A DNA stretch of 64,000 bases from Bacteroidota bacterium. GTDB lineage: Bacteria > Bacteroidota > Bacteroidia > Cytophagales > Cyclobacteriaceae. Position 1 is the first letter of the stretch. Each line of letters opens with the position of its first letter. Positions 25,316-34,396 of this stretch are shown piece after piece. The stretch is from contig JAFDYU010000019.1 in the NCBI GenBank assembly GCA_018267285.1, forward strand, positions 62,001-126,000, in the 5' to 3' direction. The notes beneath the pieces were generated by a model. That model was not told where the DNA came from, searched no databases, and saw only the letters and a program-made list of their open reading frames with translations. The position numbers and the translations under genes were made by a program.

Positions 25316-26650
25316 TTAACGTTTGGTTAATTTTTCGATGGCACGATTAGCACTATCAAAATAAAAAGACTCTACCGTCTTTTGAAAGTTATCGACAATT
25401 TCATCGTTACAAAGATTGCCAATGCTCCCTTCGTGGGTATGATGAATTTCCGTTGAATAGGTAAAGTTACCCTGTTCAATAGCAAGCCCTATTTTTTTGT
25501 ACGCATCGCGAAAAGGCATTCCACCCAGCACGAGCTTGTTCACTTCTTCCACGCTGAACAAAAATTTATATTTTTCGTCTTCAAGCAAGTGGTCTTTTAT
25601 TTTAATGTTAGACAACATCAGCGAAGCCATTTTTAAGCAACTTGTTAATGTGGCGAAGGCAGGAAAAATTTTTTCTTTCAATAATTGAAAATCGCGGTGG
25701 TAGCCCGAAGGTAAATTGCCGATGAGCAACGTAATTTCACCCGGCAGAGACTGAAGCGTATTGCATTTTGCACGGATCAGTTCAAATACATCAGGGTTTT
25801 TTTTGTGCGGCATAATGCTGCTGCCCGTAGTCAATTCATCGGGGAAAGAAATGAAATTGAAATTCTGATTTAAGAAAAGACAAACATCCATCGAAAGTTT
25901 GGACAGCGTGGCGGCCACATTCGCGATTGCCTGCGCAACTATTTTTTCTGTTTTTCCTCTGCCCATCTGCGCATAAACCACATTGTAGTTCAAGTCTTCA
26001 AAGCCGAGCAGCTCGGTGGTCATTTTGCGGTTGATGGGGAAAGAAGACCCATAGCCTGCTGCTGAGCCAAGTGGATTTTTGTTTACCACACGATAGGCCG
26101 CCTGAAGGGTTATCAAATCATCGGCCAGGCTTTCGGCATACGCGCCAAACCACAGACCAAACGAAGAGGGCATGGCAAGCTGCAAATGGGTATAGCCGGG
26201 CAGAAGCTTCTCTTTGTTTTCGTTGCTTTTTAAAATCAGCAGATCAAAAAACGATTTTATGGCAGAGGTGAGATTTTGAATTTCATGGCGAAGGAATAGT
26301 TTGATATCCACCAGCACCTGATCGTTCCGGCTTCGGCCACTGTGTATTTTTTTTCCGGTGTCGCCAAGTTTTCGGGTCAGCAGCAATTCCACCTGCGAGT
26401 GAATGTCTTCCACTCCATCCTCGATTTTAAAATTTCCGGATTCGATTTCCCGATAAATGTTTTTCAGCTCGGTACGTAAAACAGTGAAGTCCTCTTGGCT
26501 CATTAGGTTGATGGAGCTAAGCATTTGAATGTGCGCCAGCGAACCGAGTACATCGAAGCGTGCGAGGTGCAAATCCATTTCGAGATCGTTGCCCACCGTA
26601 AACTCACTAACCTCTGCCGAGGCGTCTTTGTTTTTTTGCCAGAGTTTCAT
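25316..26650 (-). CDS. argH: Argininosuccinate lyase
   Basis: A 444-residue member of the fumarase/aspartase superfamily that splits argininosuccinate to arginine and fumarate, the last step of the pathway. The superfamily signature is visible as GSSIMPHKKNPDVFELIRAK, with HSGRSRNDQV near residue 105 and the catalytic His region GYTHLQLAMPSSFG. It is the last gene of the minus-strand arginine operon and overlaps the preceding deacylase gene by 4 bases (ATGA). Confidence 0.95.
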   Translation of the reverse strand: MKLWQKNKDASAEVSEFTVGNDLEMDLHLARFDVLGSLAHIQMLSSINLMSQEDFTVLRTELKNIYREIESGNFKIEDGVEDIHSQVELLLTRKLGDTGKKIHSGRSRNDQVLVDIKLFLRHEIQNLTSAIKSFFDLLILKSNENKEKLLPGYTHLQLAMPSSFGLWFGAYAESLADDLITLQAAYRVVNKNPLGSAAGYGSSFPINRKMTTELLGFEDLNYNVVYAQMGRGKTEKIVAQAIANVAATLSKLSMDVCLFLNQNFNFISFPDELTTGSSIMPHKKNPDVFELIRAKCNTLQSLPGEITLLIGNLPSGYHRDFQLLKEKIFPAFATLTSCLKMASLMLSNIKIKDHLLEDEKYKFLFSVEEVNKLVLGGMPFRDAYKKIGLAIEQGNFTYSTEIHHTHEGSIGNLCNDEIVDNFQKTVESFYFDSANRAIEKLTKR

Positions 26651-27702
26651 AAACCTTCAATCAAGCGAATATACAATTCAATTCCCTTTTCAATTTCGCT
26701 GATGAAAATAAATTCATCTGCGCTGTGCGAGCGGGCCGAATCGCCCGGACCTATTTTTACCGAGGGCACCGGTATCAAGGCCTGATCGGAAGTGGTGGGC
26801 GAGCCGTACTGAGGCAGTGCTAATTTTTTTCCGGCCTTTACAAGCGGATGGCTTGCTTCGATGCCCGATGGACGAAGCCGCAGCGAACGCGGTGTTACTT
26901 CGCATTTCACGTTTTGCTTTACTTCGCTAAGCACGTCTTCGAGCGAATACGCATCGGTTACCCGGCAGTCAACCGTAAATTTGCATTCGGGAGGAACCTG
27001 GTTGTGTGCTTGCCCGGCATGAACTACAGTTACATTCATTTTCGTTCTCCCCAATACGGGAGACACTTTGGAAAATTGATGAGAACGGAACCATTCCATA
27101 TCGCGCATTGCCTCGTAGATGGCGTTCACCCCTTCTTCGCGCGCTGCGTGGCCGGCCTTTCCGCTGGCCACACAATCGAGAACCAATAATCCTTTTTCGG
27201 CAACAGCCATTTCCATTTTTGTAGGCTCTCCAACAATGGCACAATCAATTTTTGGAAGATCGTTCCAGATCAACTCAATTCCGCCTGTACCAGAAATTTC
27301 TTCTTCGGCTGTGGCAGCCACGATGATATTGTAATTGAGATTTTGTTTTTCGTAAAAATAAAAATAGGTGAGGAGTAGGGCCACCAACGGGCCACCCGCA
27401 TCGTTGCTTCCGAGCCCGAATAATTTTCCATCGATAATATCTGCGGAATAGGGATCGCGCGTATAGGCCGGATTTGGCCGCACGGTGTCGTGATGCGAAT
27501 TTAAAAGAAGCGTTGGCTTTGCCGGATTAAAAAATTTATTTATAGACCACACATTGTTGCCTTTGCGCTTACTTTCCATGCCGTGGTGTTTGAAGAAAAT
27601 TTCTAACAACGCGGCTGTCTTATCTTCTTCTTTGCTGAAAGAAGGAATGGTTATGAGTTGCTGAAGCAATTCAATGGCTATATGGCCGAGGTGCTCTTTC
27701 AT
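26647..27702 (-). CDS. argE: M20 family deacylase of the arginine pathway (ArgE-type)
   Basis: A 351-residue co-catalytic zinc hydrolase. Metal ligands are visible in LNSHHDTVRPN, GSNDAGGPLVAL, ATAEEEISGTGG (catalytic and ligand Glu) and VGEPTKMEMAVAEKGLL. It should remove the N-acyl group from the citrulline or ornithine intermediate. Since the carbamoyltransferase here is of the N-acylornithine type, the likely substrate is N-acyl- (probably succinyl-) citrulline rather than acetylornithine. It overlaps argB and argH by 4 bases each. Confidence 0.85.
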   Translation of the reverse strand: MKEHLGHIAIELLQQLITIPSFSKEEDKTAALLEIFFKHHGMESKRKGNNVWSINKFFNPAKPTLLLNSHHDTVRPNPAYTRDPYSADIIDGKLFGLGSNDAGGPLVALLLTYFYFYEKQNLNYNIIVAATAEEEISGTGGIELIWNDLPKIDCAIVGEPTKMEMAVAEKGLLVLDCVASGKAGHAAREEGVNAIYEAMRDMEWFRSHQFSKVSPVLGRTKMNVTVVHAGQAHNQVPPECKFTVDCRVTDAYSLEDVLSEVKQNVKCEVTPRSLRLRPSGIEASHPLVKAGKKLALPQYGSPTTSDQALIPVPSVKIGPGDSARSHSADEFIFISEIEKGIELYIRLIEGL

Positions 27703-28490
27703 TGAAGTGTGATTAAAGTGCCTTGAGTGGTATAGCCTGTGTTGGTGAGCAGGTGTGTATGGCTGCCAATCAACACTTCTTTAACCCCAGAGCGGATGGC
27801 GCTGAACGCATTTTCCAACTTGGGCAGAATTCCGTCATGCAATGCGCCTTCGCTCAAAAGTTTATTGTACAGGGCCTGGTTCAGGTTGGTGATGACGGAG
27901 TTCTCATCGGATATATTTCTTAGCACACCCGGTTTTTCAAAACAGAAAATTAAGCGGGTATCGAAGTGCTTGCTCAGGGCGATGGCGAGCACCGATGCAA
28001 TGGTATCGGCATTGGTGTTGAGCATTTCGCCCTGCGCATGTGTAAGCGGTGCAAAAACAGGAACTACATTTTGTTTTAAAAGAAAATAAAGGAACGATGA
28101 ATTGATATTTTCGGGTGCGATGTCGCCCACAAACCCATAATCAATTTTGCCCACTTCTCTTTTTACGGCTTTAATGAGATTGCCATCGGCACCAGTCACT
28201 CCAATGGCATTGCAGTGCAAGAATTGTAAGTGCGCGGTAATCTGCTTGTTGATGAGCCCGCCATAAACCATGGTTACGAGGTCTCGAGTTGGCTTATCGG
28301 TTATCCTGCGCCCATCAACATATTTCGATTCGATGCCGAGTTTATCTCCGATAGCCGTAGCGATTTTGCCACCGCCATGAATTAATATTTTTGGAGATTG
28401 GATGGAGGCAAAATCGTTTAGGAATTTCCCCAACGACTTTTCATCGTCCAACACATTGCCGCCAATTTTTATGATGTACAGTTTATTCAT
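27699..28490 (-). CDS. argB: N-acetyl/N-succinylglutamate kinase
   Basis: A 263-residue amino acid kinase. It phosphorylates the gamma-carboxyl of N-acylglutamate. Family marks are IKIGGNVLDDEK at the N-terminus, LIHGGGKIATAIG with the glycine-rich loop, VDGRRITDKPT, and the C-terminal TNADTIASVLA. No N-terminal arginine-sensing helix is present, so direct arginine feedback is not obvious. It lies in the middle of the arg operon. Confidence 0.92.
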   Translation of the reverse strand: MNKLYIIKIGGNVLDDEKSLGKFLNDFASIQSPKILIHGGGKIATAIGDKLGIESKYVDGRRITDKPTRDLVTMVYGGLINKQITAHLQFLHCNAIGVTGADGNLIKAVKREVGKIDYGFVGDIAPENINSSFLYFLLKQNVVPVFAPLTHAQGEMLNTNADTIASVLAIALSKHFDTRLIFCFEKPGVLRNISDENSVITNLNQALYNKLLSEGALHDGILPKLENAFSAIRSGVKEVLIGSHTHLLTNTGYTTQGTLITLQ

Positions 28491-28513
28491 TACGCTTGAT
28501 AACTAAGATTATT

Positions 28514-29470
28514 TTACTTCAACTCTTTTATTATTTCTTGCAAAACCGATTGAGCTGCCCACACCCGGTTGCCGGCTTGCTGTGTAACTAAACTTTGCGC
28601 ACCATCGAGCACTTCATTGCTTAGTTCGATATTTCTTCGCACGGGCAGACAGTGCATTATTTTTGCCTTTCTGGTTTCTTCTAATTTTGTTTGGGTCAAC
28701 ATCCAGTTCGGATCGCTGGTGTAAACTTTTCCGTAATCGTGGTAAGCACTCCAGTTTTTTACATACACAAAATCCGCATCTTTTAGTGCTTCTTTTTGAT
28801 CGTATAAAATAGCAGCACCATCGGTAAATTGTTTGTCGAGTTCATAATTCTCGGGATGTGTAATTACAAACTCGGCCTGCCCCCAGGCATTGATCCATTG
28901 GGCAAAGCTGTTGGCCACACATTGAGGCAATGCTTTAACGTGCGGTGCCCAGGTTAAAACTATTTTTGGTTTTCTTTTTTCCAGAAATGTTTCGGTGATG
29001 GTAATGAGGTCGGCTAGACTTTGTAGCGGATGAAGCGTAGCGCTTTCGAGGCTCACCACGGGCAGCCCGGAATATTTGATAAACTGCTGAAGGAAAAACT
29101 CACAGTAATCTTTGGCTTTGTCGTGCAGAGAAGGGAACGTGCGGATGCCAAGTATATCAAAATATTTTCCGAGCACGGGTGCAGCGTCTTTCACGTGCTC
29201 CACTGAAGTGCCGCTCATTATTACTTCCTCTTCAAACTCAAGAGCCCACCCTTCGCTACCCACGTTAAAGACGATTACTTCCATACCCAGATTTTTTGCA
29301 GCGAGTTGCGTGCTGATGCGCGTGCGCAAGCTTGGATTTAAAAAAAGTAAGCCCATCGTTTTATTTGCCCCTAGATGTTTGTCTTTAAATGGGTTTGCTT
29401 TGTAGGCCAACGCTTTTTCTATCAAGTCCGGGATGGAAGGAACATCAAATACAGAAGTAAATTTTTTCAT
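28514..29470 (-). CDS. argF': N-acylornithine (probably N-succinylornithine) carbamoyltransferase
   Basis: A 318-residue member of the aspartate/ornithine carbamoyltransferase superfamily. The carbamoyl-phosphate loop is FLNPSLRTRIST rather than the STRTR of ordinary ornithine enzymes, as in the acetyl/succinylornithine branch. HPLQSLADL and HCLPVRRN are also present. The residue before the conserved Glu-His (TSVEHV) is Val90. From memory of the published comparison, this position is Glu92 in the Xanthomonas acetylornithine enzyme and Pro90 in the Bacteroides succinylornithine enzyme, and small or hydrophobic residues favour succinyl. ATG at 29470 overlaps argD by 4 bases. Confidence 0.85.
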   Translation of the reverse strand: MKKFTSVFDVPSIPDLIEKALAYKANPFKDKHLGANKTMGLLFLNPSLRTRISTQLAAKNLGMEVIVFNVGSEGWALEFEEEVIMSGTSVEHVKDAAPVLGKYFDILGIRTFPSLHDKAKDYCEFFLQQFIKYSGLPVVSLESATLHPLQSLADLITITETFLEKRKPKIVLTWAPHVKALPQCVANSFAQWINAWGQAEFVITHPENYELDKQFTDGAAILYDQKEALKDADFVYVKNWSAYHDYGKVYTSDPNWMLTQTKLEETRKAKIMHCLPVRRNIELSNEVLDGAQSLVTQQAGNRVWAAQSVLQEIIKELK

Positions 29471-30603
29471 ACGTGTGCCCACTTATTAAATTCGACCGAT
29501 AACGCCTCGATTAGAATTTCGACTTCCGATTTTTTTAAAGCAAGCGAAGGTAGCAATCGCACGGTGTTTGGTTTGGCTTCACCGGTAAAAATATGGTGTT
29601 TGAAAAGCAAATCTTTGCGTAAAGAAGTTTGCGACTCGGGCAAATCGAAACCGATCATCAGCCCTGTGCCGCGCACATCTTTTACCATTTCAAATTTTTT
29701 CAATTCTGTTTTGCAAAAACTTCCTACAACAGATGCATTGGTCATCAGGTCTTCCTGTTCGATCACCTCCAGTACGGCAAGCGCTACCGCGCAAGCCAGA
29801 TAATTTCCGCCAAAAGTAGTGCCGAGCATTCCGCTCCAGGGTTTTATTGCCGGGTGGATCAGCACTCCGCCAATCGGGAAACCATTGCCCATGCCTTTGG
29901 CTGTTGTAATTAAATCGGGCTTTATGGCAGAATGCTGATGGGCGAAAAACTTGCCCGAACGTCCGTAGCCCGATTGTATCTCATCGAGGATTAACAGTGC
30001 GCCAACTTGTTGGCATTTTTTCGAAAGCAATTCCAGAAAATCATTCGTAGCAACATGGATTCCGCCTACGCCTTGAATTCCTTCCACAATTACCGCGGCC
30101 GCCTCCGAATCAATTTTTTCTTCTAATGGTTTTAACTCATTAAACGGCAAAAATTCTATTTGGTGGCCGGCATTAAAAGGGGCAACGATTTTTGGGTTAT
30201 CGGTGGCTGCCACCGCCCCCGATGTTCTTCCGTGAAACGCCCCGGTAAAGGCTATTATTTTTTTTCTGCCGGTTACAAAGGAAGCGAGCTTCAATGCGTT
30301 TTCATTGGCCTCCGCGCCTGAATTGCACAAGAACATCTGATAGTTGGTGTAGTCCGACACGTGCCCTATTTTTTCGGCAAGCTGCTCTTGCAACGAATTT
30401 TTTACACTGTTGGAGTAAAAAGAAATTTTATGGAGCTGATCTTTCAGCCGATCAACGTAATGCGGATGATTGTGCCCAATCGAAATCACCGCATGGCCAC
30501 CGTACAGATCTAAATATTTTTTTCCTTCCGTGTCCCACAGCCAGGAGCCTTCCGCTTTTACGGGCTCGATGGGGAAGAGCGGATAAACGTCAAAGAGTTT
30601 CAT
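29467..30603 (-). CDS. argD: N-acylornithine aminotransferase
   Basis: A 378-residue PLP-dependent class III aminotransferase that makes N-acylornithine from the semialdehyde. Marks are NSGAEANENALKLA, AFHGRTSGAVAAT, LLILDEIQSGYGRSGKFFAHQH and the PLP lysine in TTAKGMGNGFPIGG. Length is that of ArgD. It sits between proC (8-base gap) and argF' (4-base overlap) in the operon. Confidence 0.93.
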   Translation of the reverse strand: MKLFDVYPLFPIEPVKAEGSWLWDTEGKKYLDLYGGHAVISIGHNHPHYVDRLKDQLHKISFYSNSVKNSLQEQLAEKIGHVSDYTNYQMFLCNSGAEANENALKLASFVTGRKKIIAFTGAFHGRTSGAVAATDNPKIVAPFNAGHQIEFLPFNELKPLEEKIDSEAAAVIVEGIQGVGGIHVATNDFLELLSKKCQQVGALLILDEIQSGYGRSGKFFAHQHSAIKPDLITTAKGMGNGFPIGGVLIHPAIKPWSGMLGTTFGGNYLACAVALAVLEVIEQEDLMTNASVVGSFCKTELKKFEMVKDVRGTGLMIGFDLPESQTSLRKDLLFKHHIFTGEAKPNTVRLLPSLALKKSEVEILIEALSVEFNKWAHV

Positions 30604-30611
30604 TTCTGTCT

Positions 30612-31409
30612 TTACTTTTTTATTCCATTAATTTTTTCGAAAGAAGTCATGATCCCACGTATCAAAGCCGAACTTAGCCCTTGATGTTCCATTTCGTTTA
30701 GCCCCGCAATGGTGCAGCCTTCGGGGGTTGTTACTTTATCGATTTCAAGTTCGGGGTGCGATTCGCTGGAGAGCAAAAGAGTGGCCGCGCCTTGAGCCGT
30801 TTGTGCCGCCATCAGTTGGGCTTCTTCGGCATCGAAGCCCATTTGAATTCCGCCCTGAGTAGCAGCGCGCACATAGCGCATAAAAAAAGCAATACCGCTG
30901 GCCGCAAGCACGGTGGCTGCTTTCATCAGGCGTTCTTCAATAATCAGCGTTGTGCCCAGGCCGTCAAAAAGTCTTTTTACATCAGCCAGTTGTTTAGCAC
31001 TCGCGTCTTTTGAGCAGAGGCACGTCATCGATTGACCTATTGCAATCGCTGTGTTGGGCATGGCACGGATGATTGCGGTTTTCTTTTTCAGGTACGATGA
31101 AATTTCTTCGGTCGAAATTCCGGTGATGGTAGAAACCAAGACTTGCTTGCGGTGAACAGAAGAACCAACCTCTGACAAGACCGATGCAAGTTGCTTGGGC
31201 TGCACACAAAGAATAACCAATGAAGCGTTTTTTACTGCTTCGTTATTGTTGTTGTTCATTCGAAACCCTTCTTTCTTCAAATGGTTTATCTTCGAAAGAT
31301 TTCTGCGGGTGATTGTAATGTCTGTGGCTTTGGCAAGTTTAGATTTTACGAGGCCTAATGCTATGGCACTGCCCAGATTGCCGCCACCGATAATGGTAAT
31401 TTTTTTCAC
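30612..31409 (-). CDS. proC: Pyrroline-5-carboxylate reductase
   Basis: A 265-residue reductase that makes proline from pyrroline-5-carboxylate. The N-terminal nucleotide-binding motif is ITIIGGGNLGSAIALGL. The family signature is in the C-terminal dimer domain (residues around PEGCTIAGLNEME). Its place inside the arginine operon links the two glutamate-derived pathways; the semialdehyde or ornithine level may be shared. The spacing to argC is 1 base and to argD 8 bases, so it is certainly in the same transcript. Confidence 0.93.
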   Translation of the reverse strand: MKKITIIGGGNLGSAIALGLVKSKLAKATDITITRRNLSKINHLKKEGFRMNNNNNEAVKNASLVILCVQPKQLASVLSEVGSSVHRKQVLVSTITGISTEEISSYLKKKTAIIRAMPNTAIAIGQSMTCLCSKDASAKQLADVKRLFDGLGTTLIIEERLMKAATVLAASGIAFFMRYVRAATQGGIQMGFDAEEAQLMAAQTAQGAATLLLSSESHPELEIDKVTTPEGCTIAGLNEMEHQGLSSALIRGIMTSFEKINGIKK

Positions 31410-31410
31410 T

Positions 31411-32388
31411 TTAAAAACTTGTCGATTTTAATTTTAGTCCTGTTGTTTCTTCAAGGCCAAACATCAAATTCATATTTTGAACCGCTTGCCCGCTGGCGCC
31501 TTTCAATAAATTATCAAGGGCCGTGTGCACCACCAGTTTGTTGCCTTCTTTTTCAAGATGCACCAGACATTTGTTGGTGTTTACTACTTGTTTGAGATCA
31601 ATCGTAGAATCGGCCACGTGCGTAAAAGGATGTGTTGAATAGAAATCGCTATAGAGTTGGTTCAACTCCGAAAGCGATTTTTCCGATTCAACGATTGAAC
31701 TCACAAAAATGCCCCGTGTAAAATCTCCGCGCCACGGAATAAAATTTACATCCGATTGGTAATTTGGCTGAAGCGATTTCAAGGTTTGACTTATTTCGCT
31801 TAGGTGCTGATGCTTCAAAGTTTTGTATGCAGAGATGTTGTTGGCACGCCATGAAAAGTGCGTAGTGTCTTGCAGTTTCTGCCCCGCACCAGTTGAGCCG
31901 GTAATGCCGGTTGCATAGACTTCGCCCAGTAGGCCGGCCTTAGCAAGTGGCAATAAGCCTAATTGAATGGTTGTGGCAAAGCAGCCCGGGTTGGCGATGT
32001 TGTCGGCCATTTTAATTTTATCGCGCTGAAGTTCGGGTAGGCCATAAACAAAATTTCTTCCGGTTATCGAATCACCTAAACGAAAATCATTTCCAAGGTC
32101 GATAATCTTCGTTGTTGAGCGAAAAGTATTTTCTGTTAAAAATTTTTTACTCTCCCCATGGCTCATGCAGAGGAAGACCACATCAACCTCTTTATCGAAT
32201 GAAGAGGTGAATTTCAGTACTGTATCGCCTTGCAAGTCGGTGTGGACTTCGTGTAGAAATTTTCCTTCCTGGCTTCTGCTTTGTACAAAAGTTAATTCAA
32301 CGTTGGGGTGATGCAACAGCAAACGAACCGTTTCGCCACCGGTATAACCGGCACCGCCAATAATCCCTGCTCTGATTTTGTTTGCCAT
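31411..32388 (-). CDS. argC: N-acyl-gamma-glutamyl-phosphate reductase
   Basis: A 325-residue NADPH-dependent reductase. GIIGGAGYTGGETVRLL is the nucleotide-binding start, and the catalytic Cys lies in NPGCFATTIQLGLLPL near residue 133. GAGQKLQDTTHFSWR and HTALDNLLKGASGQAVQNMN are further ArgC marks. It converts the acyl phosphate to the semialdehyde used by ArgD. It is the third gene of the operon. Confidence 0.94.
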   Translation of the reverse strand: MANKIRAGIIGGAGYTGGETVRLLLHHPNVELTFVQSRSQEGKFLHEVHTDLQGDTVLKFTSSFDKEVDVVFLCMSHGESKKFLTENTFRSTTKIIDLGNDFRLGDSITGRNFVYGLPELQRDKIKMADNIANPGCFATTIQLGLLPLAKAGLLGEVYATGITGSTGAGQKLQDTTHFSWRANNISAYKTLKHQHLSEISQTLKSLQPNYQSDVNFIPWRGDFTRGIFVSSIVESEKSLSELNQLYSDFYSTHPFTHVADSTIDLKQVVNTNKCLVHLEKEGNKLVVHTALDNLLKGASGQAVQNMNLMFGLEETTGLKLKSTSF

Positions 32389-32402
32389 AATTTTTATGGA
32401 TG

Positions 32403-33611
32403 TTATTTTTTCTCTTCTACTACACTTTCCTTCACGCGGTGATAAATAGCCACTTGGTTTCCAAAAATTTTTGTAAAACCTTTTACGTCTTCCCCCGACC
32501 AGCCCAAATTCATTTCGCCATACTTACCAAACTTGGATGACATCAGATCAAACTTAGATTCGACACCATTGATTTGAAAGCGATAGGGGAAAAGCGTAAG
32601 CGAAACGTTGCCGGATACATTTTGCTGCGAATTGGTGAAGAATGATTCTACATCGCGCATCACCGGATCGAGGTATTGGCCTTCGTGCAACCAGTTTCCA
32701 TAAAATTGCGCAAGCTGATCTTTCCAGCTTAGTTGCCATTTGGTAAGCACATGTTTTTCTAATGCGTGATGGGCTTTAATAATCAATACAGGCGCAGCAG
32801 CTTCGAAACCAACGCGGCCTTTAATTCCGATAATCGTGTCGCCCACATGAATATCGCGGCCAATGCCGTAAGCCCCTGCTATTTCCTGAAGGTGCTGAAT
32901 TGCTTCAACCGGGTGCGAAAACTTTTTTCCATTTACCGAAATCAGCTCACCTTTTTCAAAACCAAGCAGCACATCTTCCCGGCTGTTTGTTTTGGTAACC
33001 TGAGTTGGCCATGCTTCTTCGGGCAACATGCCAAGCGAATTCAAAGTTTCTTTGCCGCCTACCGAAGTTCCCCAAATACCTTTGTTGATGGAGTATTTCG
33101 CTTTTTCAAAATTTATTTCAACCCCATTCTTTTTCAAGTATTCTATTTCGGCTTCGCGGCTTAATTTCTTATCACGTATAGGTGTGATGATTTCTACGCT
33201 GGGTGCAAGAACTTGAATGACCATGTCGAACCGAACCTGATCGTTGCCGGCCCCGGTGCTGCCGTGTGCCACCGCATCGGCCTTAATTTCGCGGGCGTAG
33301 TTGGCAGCCGCCAAGGCCTGCGACATGCGTTCGGCACTCACGCTGAGCGGGTACGTTGCATTTTTTAAGACGTTGCCAAAAACCAGGTACTTGATTACCT
33401 TATCGTAGTAGTTTTTTGTTTCGTCAATAGTCTTGTGCGACTTCGCACCGAGGCTCAGTGCCCGATGTTCAATTTCACCGATTTCTTTTTCTGAGAAGCC
33501 TCCGGTGTTTACGGTTAACGTGTGCACTTCATAACCCAGCTCTTGGGTGAGATATATGGCGCAGTAGGAGGTATCTAATCCTCCGCTAAAGGCCAGTACA
33601 ACTTTCTTCAT
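32403..33611 (-). CDS. argG: Argininosuccinate synthase
   Basis: A 402-residue ligase that joins citrulline and aspartate with ATP. The PP-loop AFSGGLDTSY is at residues 7-16, and AHGSTGAGNDQVRFD and KYSINKGIWGTSVGGKE follow. ATG at 33611 is chosen because it gives the standard MKKVVLAFSGG start; an upstream in-frame extension reaches back into the preceding gene and is not plausible. It lies 44 bases after the GNAT gene. Confidence 0.95.
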   Translation of the reverse strand: MKKVVLAFSGGLDTSYCAIYLTQELGYEVHTLTVNTGGFSEKEIGEIEHRALSLGAKSHKTIDETKNYYDKVIKYLVFGNVLKNATYPLSVSAERMSQALAAANYAREIKADAVAHGSTGAGNDQVRFDMVIQVLAPSVEIITPIRDKKLSREAEIEYLKKNGVEINFEKAKYSINKGIWGTSVGGKETLNSLGMLPEEAWPTQVTKTNSREDVLLGFEKGELISVNGKKFSHPVEAIQHLQEIAGAYGIGRDIHVGDTIIGIKGRVGFEAAAPVLIIKAHHALEKHVLTKWQLSWKDQLAQFYGNWLHEGQYLDPVMRDVESFFTNSQQNVSGNVSLTLFPYRFQINGVESKFDLMSSKFGKYGEMNLGWSGEDVKGFTKIFGNQVAIYHRVKESVVEEKK

Positions 33612-33655
33612 TGATAAAAATTGGAGTTTATATTTAGTTCGTGTAATAAAGGCGC

Positions 33656-34396
33656 CTACCAAAATAAAAATATATTGGACGTCCGTTTTTCTTCTCCCGC
33701 ATTTTTGCGCCAGCCCTTCAAGAGCATAAATTGTTTCAGGCGCATAAAGCGTTCGTAAATTTTGGAATAGACCGCAAACTCTTTTGCCTCGCGTGTAACG
33801 GGCATAGGATTAGCTTGAGCCAAGGCTGCTAAGTTGGTGGCTTCATCTTTAGCTTTTTCTACAGGATCGTACAACATGGCCGTGCACATACAGTTTTTAC
33901 GCTCCTTGCTTTTTAAAATTTCGTAGTTTACACAGCTCTGGCAGCCTTTCCAAAACTCTTCATCGGTGGTCAATTCAGAATACGTAACCGGTTCGTATCC
34001 GAGGTCTGAATTGATTTTCATTACCGCCAGCCCGGTTGTAAGTCCAAAAATTTTGGCATTGGGGTATTTTTTTCGCGACAGTTCGAATATTTTTTTCTTG
34101 ATGAGGGTGGCTACTCCGCTCTTGCGGAAAGGCGGTGAAACGATCAGCCCGCTGTTGGCTACAAATTTTTCATGCTCCCACGATTCGATGTAGCAAAAGC
34201 CTACCCACTCGCCCGATGGAGTTGTAGCCACTACGGCTTTGCCTTCCTCTATTTTCATTTTAACATATTCAGGCGAGCGCTTGGCAATGCCCGTACCGCG
34301 GGCTTTGGCCGACTCGGCCATTTCGTTGGTAATTGTTTCGGCAAAACGCACATCGGCAGCGGTGGCTTCCCGAACAATTAAATTACTATTGTTCAC
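33656..34396 (-). CDS. GNAT acyltransferase heading the arginine operon (candidate N-acylglutamate synthase)
   Basis: A 246-residue protein. A GNAT domain covers about residues 5-145, with the acyl-CoA-binding turn at PPFRKSGVATLIKKKI. It is followed by a cysteine cluster, Cys152-x2-Cys155-x13-Cys169-x-Cys171, that looks like a metal site, and a C-terminal helical region. No argA or argJ is seen in the operon, so this is the natural candidate for the first step, acylation of glutamate. The start is GTG at 34396; homologous N-termini (IVREATAADVRFAE) support it. Confidence 0.75.
   Translation of the reverse strand: MNNSNLIVREATAADVRFAETITNEMAESAKARGTGIAKRSPEYVKMKIEEGKAVVATTPSGEWVGFCYIESWEHEKFVANSGLIVSPPFRKSGVATLIKKKIFELSRKKYPNAKIFGLTTGLAVMKINSDLGYEPVTYSELTTDEEFWKGCQSCVNYEILKSKERKNCMCTAMLYDPVEKAKDEATNLAALAQANPMPVTREAKEFAVYSKIYERFMRLKQFMLLKGWRKNAGEEKRTSNIFLFW

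Noticed and set aside
28514-29470. Ordinary ornithine carbamoyltransferase (argF)
   Set aside because: The carbamoyl-phosphate loop is NPSLRTR instead of STRTR, and the gene lies among N-acyl pathway genes; the acyl-ornithine type fits better.
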